A stretch of 7,087 nucleotides of DNA. Source: Cocleimonas sp. (GTDB lineage Bacteria; Pseudomonadota; Gammaproteobacteria; Thiotrichales; Thiotrichaceae). Each line of letters opens with the position of its first letter. Within the stretch, counting starts at the first letter, position 1. This document shows, piece by piece, positions 1-5,212 of the stretch. Below the pieces are notes generated by a model, which was given only the letters and a program-made list of their open reading frames with translations, was not told the DNA's origin and ran no database searches. The position numbers were made by a program, and so were the translations under genes. The stretch covers positions 1-7,087 of the forward strand of contig JAGLDT010000091.1 in the NCBI GenBank assembly GCA_023145485.1, written 5' to 3'.

Positions 1-100
1 TTTGAGTTTGACTTACCACTCAACAACTCAACTAACCATCGAAAAAATGCGGAGAATGACATAATTAATATCTCTATATGTTGACTAGAAAAATGAATTT

Positions 101-118
101 GGTTATTTAATTATAACC
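101..118 (-). terminator. Weak possible terminator downstream of the PLP enzyme gene
   Basis: An inverted repeat GGTTAT-TTAATT-ATAACC lies just past the stop codon of the leftward gene. Read on the - strand, a TTTTT run follows about eight bases after the stem. The stem is only 6 bp, AT-rich, and separated from the T run, so this is a weak rho-independent candidate. A second 7-bp inverted repeat (TTGAGTT at 2-8, AACTCAA at 25-31) lies further downstream at the window edge. Nothing else is recognisable in 1-123. Confidence 0.25.
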
Positions 119-123
119 TAACC

Positions 124-1086
124 CTATAAATAAACAGTGATTTTCTTCCACACCTCTTCTCCAGCTAATCGAATCACTCTATCCTTCATTCCATACCATG
201 CTTGTAGACCACCTGAATGCACCATAAGCACTTTACTTCCTGCTACAAACTCCCTAGCTTCTATTTGCTGCATAACGCAACGACACATTTTACTGGTATA
301 AATAGGATCTAAAAGAATATCAGTTTGCTTTAGAAAATTAAGAATAAAATTCAATAAATCAGCATCCAGTTTGGCATAACCACCAAAATCAGCAGCTTGC
401 ATTATATAATTTCTATTATGCCTATATTTGCTCAACAAACTATCTACTTTTTCATAGATGCTATAATCTTTTAGCACTAAATAACCTAGCATGTTTTGAT
501 GTGACTCTGCACCTATAACTATCCCTGAAAAGGTCATGCCCGTACCACAAGCAACGGTAACTACATCAGGCATTACTCCCTGTTGCTCTACACAGTGATG
601 ATTAATCTGTCGCATTAATTCCGTACAACCTTGCAATGCAAGCTCACTACTCCCCCCTTCGGGAATAATCAATGCATGAGGATATTGTCGCTGCAATAAT
701 TTCAGGTAATTCTTATCATACCTGCGTCGATAGGTTGCTCTATCAACAAATTGCAACACCATTCCTGCTTTTACTGCTGCACTTAAGGTCGGATTGCTGG
801 CATATTCTTTTTCACCGCGAATAATAGCGACACTTTGCAAACCTATCGATTGAGAATACAAAGCAAGCGCATGGATATGATTAGAAAAAGCCCCCCCAAA
901 ACTTAACAGCTGTTGGTAATTATTTTTCTTGGCGTATTCAATATTAGGAAATAATTTATACAGCTTATTACCACTAGCTAATGGATGCACTTGATCCGCC
1001 CGAGCAATTAACAAGGAAATGCCTTTTTTATCCGCAATATCGAGAGAAATTGCTTCTATTCTTAGGTTAAAATCGCTTAAATTCAT
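124..1086 (-). CDS. ACC deaminase / D-cysteine desulfhydrase family PLP enzyme
   Basis: This 320-residue cytosolic enzyme belongs to the fold-type II, PLP-dependent family that includes 1-aminocyclopropane-1-carboxylate deaminase and D-cysteine desulfhydrase. Both activities release ammonia and a 2-oxo acid (D-cysteine also gives sulfide). Visible signatures are SGNKLYKL with the likely Schiff-base lysine K41, FGGAFSNH with the conserved serine S68 near the cofactor, EGGSS at 143-147, the glycine-rich phosphate-binding loop CGTGMTFSG at 180-188, DPIY with Y263 in the family's tyrosine position, and a C-terminal HSGG at 290-293. Length is normal for the family (about 300-340) and the frame is intact. 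The gene is divergent from the exported-protein gene, with 71 bp between them. The ribosome-binding site is weak (AGAG upstream of ATG). Deaminase and desulfhydrase cannot be separated from the sequence alone, so no symbol is given. Nothing links it functionally to the secretion genes. Confidence 0.85.
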   Translation of the reverse strand: MNLSDFNLRIEAISLDIADKKGISLLIARADQVHPLASGNKLYKLFPNIEYAKKNNYQQLLSFGGAFSNHIHALALYSQSIGLQSVAIIRGEKEYASNPTLSAAVKAGMVLQFVDRATYRRRYDKNYLKLLQRQYPHALIIPEGGSSELALQGCTELMRQINHHCVEQQGVMPDVVTVACGTGMTFSGIVIGAESHQNMLGYLVLKDYSIYEKVDSLLSKYRHNRNYIMQAADFGGYAKLDADLLNFILNFLKQTDILLDPIYTSKMCRCVMQQIEAREFVAGSKVLMVHSGGLQAWYGMKDRVIRLAGEEVWKKITVYL

Positions 1087-1091
1087 TTACT

Positions 1092-1121
1092 CTGGCACTC
1101 AATACTCATATTTTGTACTAT
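1092..1121 (+). promoter_or_regulatory. Candidate promoter of the exported-protein gene
   Basis: CTGGCA at 1092-1097 (4 of 6 to the -35 consensus) is followed after 18 bp by TACTAT at 1116-1121 (4 of 6 to the -10 consensus). Transcription would start near 1128, about 30 bases ahead of the start codon. It lies in the 71-bp divergent gap, where a promoter is needed, but the match is only moderate. Confidence 0.35.
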
Positions 1122-1157
1122 CAAGATTCCCTCACACAATATTAGGAGCTTTATTTT

Positions 1158-1493
1158 ATGAAAAAATACGCATTATTCATCACCACACTATTCCTTAGTT
1201 TTTCACTTTTCTCCAGCACAGCTTTTGCACAAGACCCGCTAATTGGCTACTGGTCAAACAGCAAAATCAAACTCCACTTAAAAACAGGAAGTCAATACAC
1301 TTATGAAGTTAAAATACTAGGTGTTACAAAAAACTTTATCGGTAAATGGTCTGCTGATGGAAAAACAAAAACATTAACGCTAAATTATACCCTTCTAGGA
1401 TCACATGTAAAAACAGCAACATATTCATTTAACAACGGCGATTTACTGCTACTACAAAAAGGAAAGACATCCCGTTTAAAGAAAAAAATATAA
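1158..1493 (+). CDS. Small basic exported protein, possibly lipocalin-like
   Basis: This encodes 111 residues. The N-terminus is a clear Sec signal peptide: MKK, a hydrophobic stretch at about 5-18, then the cleavage-type sequence AFA before QD at about residue 25. The mature protein is about 87 residues, very lysine-rich, and ends in RLKKKI, so it should be a periplasmic or secreted basic protein. The pattern IGYW near the mature N-terminus, followed by short alternating strands, GKWSADGKTKTLTL and NNGDLLLL, resembles small lipocalin-like beta-barrel domains that begin with a G-x-W motif. This is a fold-level inference, not a family identification. The start is well supported: AGGAG at 1144-1148 sits nine bases ahead of ATG. 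No cysteine follows the signal, so it is not a lipoprotein. The function is unknown. It appears monocistronic, since a separate transcription unit seems to begin downstream. Confidence 0.75.
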   Translation: MKKYALFITTLFLSFSLFSSTAFAQDPLIGYWSNSKIKLHLKTGSQYTYEVKILGVTKNFIGKWSADGKTKTLTLNYTLLGSHVKTATYSFNNGDLLLLQKGKTSRLKKKI

Positions 1494-1518
1494 CTTTTGT
1501 CATTTTCCAAACAAATAG

Positions 1519-1558
1519 TCAGCAGGGTTCAGCTTTTATTCAGCAACATTTGTATACT
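1519..1558 (+). promoter_or_regulatory. Triple TCAGC direct repeat and -10 element ahead of the candidate small RNA
   Basis: TCAGC occurs at 1519-1523, 1529-1533 and 1540-1544, that is 10 and 11 bp apart, about one helical turn. The last two are full TTCAGC copies (1528-1533 and 1539-1544). A good -10 hexamer, TATACT, lies at 1553-1558, while the -35 region (CAGCTT, 17 bp upstream) matches poorly. Tandem direct repeats at 10-11 bp replacing a weak -35 are typical of activation by OmpR/PhoB-type response regulators. That regulator class is an inference, as no such gene is in the window. Transcription would begin at about 1565. Confidence 0.45.
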
Positions 1559-1564
1559 ATTTAA

Positions 1565-1834
1565 CCGTCTTCAGTGATAACCACTTAGACGGGGTTTGTG
1601 GTAGTGGTTTCATTGATAAGCGAAGTAGTGCTAATTAAAATAATTTTTCCACCATTAATGACACTCAATGGTAGATATTTTACTCGTTTTCAATTGAAGA
1701 CAAAGGTCTTTGCACAAAATCGGCCATGATTGGGGAGCTGGTTTGCTGGAGCAAGACAACATTGGTTTGGTTCTACGGGGGTATTTCCAGACCTACTATA
1801 AAAGCGAATAGCAACTGCTATTCGCTTTTTTTTT
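1565..1834 (+). ncRNA. Candidate structured small RNA of about 270 nt, class not recognised
   Basis: There is no convincing reading frame here, but there is a promoter-like element just before and a strong terminator at the end. Hairpins read directly from the sequence are: CCGTCT (1565-1570) with AGACGG (1587-1592), enclosing AGTG (1573-1576) with CACT (1582-1585); ACCATT (1651-1656) with AATGGT (1667-1672); AAGAC (1697-1701) with GTCTT (1706-1710); TTGC (1743-1746) with GCAA (1751-1754), with loop TGGA; GGTTTGG (1764-1770) with CCAGACC (1787-1793), including one G-U pair; then the terminator stem. The 5' hairpin would start at the predicted first transcribed base. The uninterrupted U tail would suit Hfq binding. 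It does not match the tmRNA, RNase P, 4.5S or 6S signatures I know. The main alternative is a long 3' untranslated region of the upstream gene. Confidence 0.5.
1800..1834 (+). terminator. Strong rho-independent terminator
   Basis: A perfect 13-bp stem is visible: AAAAGCGAATAGC (1800-1812), loop AACT (1813-1816), GCTATTCGCTTTT (1817-1829). A run of nine T at 1826-1834 overlaps the end of the stem. It faces rightward and closes the candidate small RNA, or any read-through from the exported-protein gene. It separates this region from the secretion operon. Confidence 0.9.
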
Positions 1835-2008
1835 GCCTGTAGTTTATCACCTAATAACTAGCCATTTTCTTATCATCATAAAGAAAAAATATCTAAAATT
1901 TATATTTTCACTAACGCCTGAAAGGAAAATAAACGGACCTGAATGCTAGTCAATATAATTTTGATTAATATATTTTGGAGACAGCCTAAATTCCCCCTAA
2001 AAGCACGT

Positions 2009-2026
2009 TTGGTCAGGAGAGACTGG
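2009..2026 (+). promoter_or_regulatory. Possible CsrA/RsmA-type leader hairpin (GGA in loop)
   Basis: TTGGTC (2009-2014) can pair with GACTGG (2021-2026) through three Watson-Crick and three G-U pairs, presenting AGGAGA (2015-2020) as a six-base loop. CsrA/RsmA proteins bind GGA in hairpin loops and often control T3SS leaders. The same AGGAG would also be a good ribosome-binding site, nine bases ahead of ATG 2029, for a six-residue peptide (MLFKTV). The stem is weak and the interpretation speculative. Confidence 0.2.
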
Positions 2027-2077
2027 CAATGCTCTTCAAGACTGTCTGATAATCGAAAAAGTTTCTAAATACAATTA

Positions 2078-2095
2078 AGTATTACAACCAATACT
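2078..2095. repeat. Inverted repeat AGTATT-N6-AATACT
   Basis: This is a perfect 6-bp inverted repeat with a six-base spacer, 13 bases ahead of the GGAGAAG element. It could be a regulator operator or a short leader hairpin. The arms are short and AT-rich, so chance is possible. Confidence 0.3.
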
Positions 2096-2108
2096 CTAAC
2101 CTTTCCAC

Positions 2109-2218
2109 GGAGAAGTAACATTAGCGCACTATCTGACAAATGGGATGATCTAAGGCGAGCAATTCGGAACCGATATTTTGAATATATCAATCCGAAACTT
2201 GGGCAAATAAGAGAGGAA
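2109..2218 (+). other. Probable N-terminal extension of the NfeD-like gene with an ATT start at 2120
   Basis: The frame of the NfeD-like gene is open from 2069, just after the in-frame TAA at 2066, up to its first ATG at 2219. It contains no ATG, GTG, TTG or CTG. The conceptual peptide from 2120 looks protein-like: it starts SALSDKWDDLRRAIRNRYFE and continues with an INPKLGQIREE segment. ATT at 2120-2122 has GGAG at 2109-2112 seven bases upstream, an ideal spacing. By contrast, the GAGG ahead of ATG 2219 is only two bases away. ATT is a real but rare start codon, as in infC and pcnB. The alternatives are a decayed 5' end or a start at 2219. Confidence 0.45.
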
Positions 2219-2659
2219 ATGGGTAGCTTTGGCTTCCTTAAACGCTTGTCTATGCCAGATAATTTCCCGATGTGGTTTGGTGTAGGCGCTGGTATCACGG
2301 GCTTATTTCTACTGCTTGATAGTGGCTGGTATTGGTATTGGCAGTTGTTACTGATTGTGTCAGTTATATTTATTGGTCCCATTATCGTACAGTTATTTAA
2401 TTCTTTATCTAATGGTGCTGATAATGTTTTGACGGTTTACCCAGGCAAGCAGCATATAGGTCAAAATATAACCTTAGAAAAAGAAATTAAAGGTGGTGCG
2501 GGTGAGACTGTTCTACAAGGCGAAACTTGGGCTGTTCAAGGCGATGATTTGAACGCAGGCACCCGAGTAAAAATTGTGGCGGTTAAAAAGAATATTTTAT
2601 ATGTCGTTAGTACTATGAAAGCATTTGATGAAGAGGTTGAAACACCACCAGTAACATAG
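2219..2659 (+). CDS. NfeD-like two-helix membrane protein
   Basis: This encodes 146 residues from the first conventional ATG. If translation begins at ATT 2120, as spacing of the ribosome-binding site suggests, the protein has 179. Two hydrophobic helices lie at about 17-33 and 41-60, separated by a short tryptophan/tyrosine-rich turn. A soluble C-terminal domain follows: GGAGETVLQGETWAVQ at 92-107, then AGTRVKIVAV at 113-122 and a last strand LYVV. This is the pattern of the NfeD C-terminal OB-fold. NfeD proteins sit in the inner membrane and often partner with stomatin/flotillin-like proteins. The ClpP-like protease domain of long NfeDs is absent, so this is the short type. It is the first gene of what looks like the T3SS operon, 106 bp before the likely start of the STAS gene. 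It is not a known core T3SS component, and its role there is unknown. Confidence 0.7.
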   Translation: MGSFGFLKRLSMPDNFPMWFGVGAGITGLFLLLDSGWYWYWQLLLIVSVIFIGPIIVQLFNSLSNGADNVLTVYPGKQHIGQNITLEKEIKGGAGETVLQGETWAVQGDDLNAGTRVKIVAVKKNILYVVSTMKAFDEEVETPPVT

Positions 2660-2719
2660 TTATTAAAGAACACGCATATACCCAAGGAAGAAAAATTAGA
2701 CAAAAGATCCCCGCTTAAA

Positions 2720-2748
2720 TTGACACCTCATTATGCGCAGATTTTACT
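2720..2748 (+). promoter_or_regulatory. Candidate internal promoter before the STAS gene
   Basis: A perfect -35 hexamer TTGACA (2720-2725) is followed, after the ideal 17 bp, by TTTACT (2743-2748), which is 4 of 6 to the -10 consensus. Transcription would start near 2755, eleven bases before the ATG at 2766. It would allow the STAS-sctV-sctN-sctO block to be transcribed without the NfeD-like gene. If real, it also excludes the earlier in-frame ATGs at 2733 and 2751 as starts for that transcript. Confidence 0.35.
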
Positions 2749-2765
2749 TAATGGATTTTATAAAT

Positions 2766-3056
2766 ATGAAAGTACATGAAACAATCTATTCAACGGTTGT
2801 TACTTTTAGCAGTGCCGTTGATGCGGAAAAGGCATCAGAATTAAAAGGTTTATTGTCGGATATTGCAACGCCTATTAATGGTCGTTTAGTGATGGATATG
2901 GAAGCAAGCTCTTATATCTCAGCCGATGGTGTTTGTGTACTGCTGAGTGATTGTGCAAAAAATAATAAAAGCTATAAGTTAGAGTTTAGAAATGTTAGCA
3001 AAGATGTAAAGCGATTATTGGATACCGCTGGTTTGGGTAACCTCATTGCTATTTAG
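2766..3056 (+). CDS. Single-domain STAS protein (anti-anti-sigma-like) with Asp at the phosphosite
   Basis: The gene encodes 96 residues from ATG 2766; in-frame ATGs at 2733 and 2751 would add 11 or 5. I prefer 2766 because the STAS fold begins immediately after it and a promoter-like element overlaps the earlier starts, but none of the three has a good ribosome-binding site. The core aligns by eye with Bacillus SpoIIAA: LVMDMEASSYISADGVCVLL matches its strand and phosphorylation loop, and DVKRLLDTAGL matches VKRLFDMSGL. Where SpoIIAA has Asp-Ser-Ser-Gly, with the last Ser (S58) phosphorylated, this protein has Ser-Ala-Asp-Gly, with GAT at 2925-2927. A kinase of the SpoIIAB type therefore cannot phosphorylate that position. 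STAS proteins act in cytoplasmic partner-switching; in Bordetella, BtrV controls a T3SS this way. This one may be locked in the phosphorylated-like state or be a binding module. It lies 42 bp before sctV, in the same direction. Confidence 0.75.
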   Translation: MKVHETIYSTVVTFSSAVDAEKASELKGLLSDIATPINGRLVMDMEASSYISADGVCVLLSDCAKNNKSYKLEFRNVSKDVKRLLDTAGLGNLIAI

Positions 3057-3098
3057 CATAAATACTTTCTCTGGAAGTAATAACTAAAGGTCTTTTTG

Positions 3099-5204
3099 AT
3101 GTTAGATGATAAAACTCAAGATTTTTTAATAAAAATAACCAAACGCAACGATATTGTATTGGCCATTTTTTTGGTGATGATCGCCTTTTTAATGATCTTG
3201 CCCATACCGACCTTTATTATCGATATATTGATTGGCATTAATCTCAGTGGTGCTATTTTGCTATTGATGATTGGTGTTTATATGCCCTCTCCACTAGCAT
3301 TTGCATCATTCCCCTCTGTACTTCTTCTGACCACCCTCTTTCGCCTCGCCTTAAGCATTTCCACCACACGATTAATTTTACTACAAGCCGATGCAGGTTC
3401 AATTGTCACTACCTTTGGCGAGTTTGTGGTCGGCGGTAATATTGTAGTGGGGTTTGTGATATTTTTTATTATCACCATTGTGCAATTTATAGTTATCACT
3501 AAAGGCTCTGAACGTATTGCAGAAGTCAGTGCACGTTTTTCACTGGATGCAATGCCCGGCAAGCAAATGAGTATCGACAGTGATTTGCGTTCGGGTACGA
3601 TCACAATGGATGAGGCACGTGTCCGTCGTGGCAAACTAGAAAAAGGCAGTCAGCTTTATGGCGCAATGGACGGCGCGATGAAGTTTGTTAAAGGAGATGC
3701 CATCGCAGGTATGGTGATTATTTTTGTCAATATTCTTGGTGGTATCTCAATTGGGGTAATGCAACAAGGTATGTCGATTGGTGAAGCGGGATCTTTGTAC
3801 TCGATCCTAACTATCGGCGATGGTTTGGTATCACAGATTCCCGCACTATTTATCTCAATTACAGCGGGTATTATTGTTAGCCGTGTCACCACCGATGAAG
3901 ATACCAATCTGGGGCAGGATATTGGCGATCAAATGATGTCGCAACCTAATGCATTACTTATTGCATCAGGTGTTGTCTTTATTATGGGGTTGATTCCTGG
4001 TTTTCCTTTTATTGTCTTTTTGTTTTTAAGTTTTGTACTGGGTTTAACAGGGATATTAATGCGACAAGTGCAAATGCATAAGTTTCAAGAAGCAGGGGGA
4101 ACATCACTCATTGGTGCTAATCTTGCTGATCAAGAAAAATTTAAAGCAGCTGAATCATCGACTAAAACGGATGATGAAGCCGTTTCTCCCGTCTTAGTTG
4201 AACTCGCCGAAGAAGCAAAACAACATCTATCACCAGAAGTCTTACACACTGAGTTTACTGAGGTACGAAAGAAATTTTATTTAGATATGGGTATCCCTAT
4301 TCCAGGCATTCGTTTTCGTTTAATGGAAAATATGCAAGATGAATATAAAATTTTTATTCAAAGTGTTCCTGTCGCTCAAGGACATTTAGGTTTTGGTCAT
4401 GTCTTTGTCAATGACTCCCCAGAGAATTTAAAGAACAAGAAAATACCCCATCAAGCAGGGGAAAATTTCTTACCTGGCTTACCTACAGTTTGGGTTGAAC
4501 AACAGCATGTTGAAAATTTAGAAAGCCAGCAAATTAAAACACTCAATCCCGCTCAGATACTATCCTTCCACTTAGCCTCTTCTTTGCGCCAACATGCCTC
4601 TGAGTTTGTTGGCGTTCAAGAAGTCCATATGCTCTTTAATAAACTTGAAACACAAGGTTTTGCAGAATTAATCCGTGAAGCACAACAGTTGGTTCCTTTA
4701 CCAAAAATTGCTGATGTGCTTAGACGTTTGGTTGCCGAGGGGGTGTCCATTCGTGATTTACGTCAGATTCTAGAATCTATTATTGAATGGGGTGAGACTG
4801 AAAAGGACATTCCCATGCTAGCAGAGTATGTTCGCACAGGACTTAAACGTCAAATTACGCATAAATTTTCAAATGGCTCATCAATACTCCCTGTTTACTT
4901 ACTAGAACCAGAAACTGAAAATGTAATCAGAGGAAGTATCCGCCAGCTACCAACGGGTTCTTTTTTAGACCTAGAACAAAACGCCTCCAATATTTTAATC
5001 CAAACATTAAAAAATAACGAAGAAGAGGCACAGAATAAAACTGATTTGAGTGCACGCCCTGTAGTATTAACCTCAATGGAACTACGTCGTCATTTGAGTC
5101 ATTATTTCGCTTCAAAAATGGTCATTATCCCTGTCTTATCCTTTCAAGAATTAACCTCAAATGTGCGTCTGAATCCATTGGGTCGATTAAAGGTAGTGGA
5201 GTAA
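3099..5204 (+). CDS. sctV: Type III secretion export gate protein SctV (InvA/LcrD/FhiPEP family)
   Basis: SctV is the largest inner-membrane protein of the T3SS export apparatus. Its cytoplasmic domain forms a nonameric ring that receives substrates and chaperones above the ATPase. This copy has 701 residues, normal for the family (InvA 685, LcrD 704). The N-terminal half carries about eight hydrophobic helices and the family signature RFSLDAMPGKQMSID at about 146-160 (the FHIPEP motif). A charged linker at about 325-360 leads to the soluble ring-forming C-terminal domain, which includes LPTVWVE and ends at LKVVE. Start: AAAGG at 3086-3090 sits eight bases before ATG 3099; the in-frame TTG directly before it (3096) is less likely. 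The non-flagellar assignment rests on its neighbours and the absence of flagellar genes. The stop codon overlaps the ribosome-binding site of sctN, so translational coupling is likely. The frame is intact. Confidence 0.95.
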   Translation: MLDDKTQDFLIKITKRNDIVLAIFLVMIAFLMILPIPTFIIDILIGINLSGAILLLMIGVYMPSPLAFASFPSVLLLTTLFRLALSISTTRLILLQADAGSIVTTFGEFVVGGNIVVGFVIFFIITIVQFIVITKGSERIAEVSARFSLDAMPGKQMSIDSDLRSGTITMDEARVRRGKLEKGSQLYGAMDGAMKFVKGDAIAGMVIIFVNILGGISIGVMQQGMSIGEAGSLYSILTIGDGLVSQIPALFISITAGIIVSRVTTDEDTNLGQDIGDQMMSQPNALLIASGVVFIMGLIPGFPFIVFLFLSFVLGLTGILMRQVQMHKFQEAGGTSLIGANLADQEKFKAAESSTKTDDEAVSPVLVELAEEAKQHLSPEVLHTEFTEVRKKFYLDMGIPIPGIRFRLMENMQDEYKIFIQSVPVAQGHLGFGHVFVNDSPENLKNKKIPHQAGENFLPGLPTVWVEQQHVENLESQQIKTLNPAQILSFHLASSLRQHASEFVGVQEVHMLFNKLETQGFAELIREAQQLVPLPKIADVLRRLVAEGVSIRDLRQILESIIEWGETEKDIPMLAEYVRTGLKRQITHKFSNGSSILPVYLLEPETENVIRGSIRQLPTGSFLDLEQNASNILIQTLKNNEEEAQNKTDLSARPVVLTSMELRRHLSHYFASKMVIIPVLSFQELTSNVRLNPLGRLKVVE

Positions 5205-5212
5205 GGCTGTTT

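Larger units (their letters stand above)
1835..2119 (+). other. AT-rich non-coding leader region of the secretion operon
   Basis: No conventional gene is visible over about 285 bases. The stretch contains a perfect TATAAT at 1954-1959 without a good -35 partner, so it is at best an activator-dependent promoter. It also holds a hairpin with AGGAGA in its loop (2009-2026), a six-codon open frame starting at ATG 2029 and ending at TGA 2049, an inverted repeat at 2078-2095, and GGAGAAG at 2109-2115 that may serve an ATT start at 2120. I found no sigma-54 GG-N10-GC element, no HrpL-type box and no clear ExsA-type box. Confidence 0.5.

Noticed and set aside
1565..1834. tmRNA, RNase P, 4.5S or 6S RNA
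   Set aside because: The diagnostic ends and core motifs are missing: no tRNA-like 3' end with CCA, no RNase P GAGGAAAGTCC-type core, no 4.5S tetraloop hairpin, no long 6S-like rod.
1565..1834. CsrB/RsmY-type sponge RNA
   Set aside because: Only two GGA motifs are present; this class carries many GGA loops.
1494..1860. Insertion-sequence remnant
   Set aside because: No transposase fragments longer than a few codons, no terminal inverted repeats and no target duplication could be found.
2020..2045. Sigma-54 promoter around TGGCAATGC
   Set aside because: GG is not followed by GC after ten bases, so the required spacing is absent.
2065..2382. Antisense open frame on the - strand
   Set aside because: It lies opposite the NfeD-like gene and its extension, has no protein-family character, and is explained by the coding bias of the + strand.
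3096..3098. TTG start for sctV
   Set aside because: The ATG directly after it has better codon strength and equally good spacing from AAAGG.
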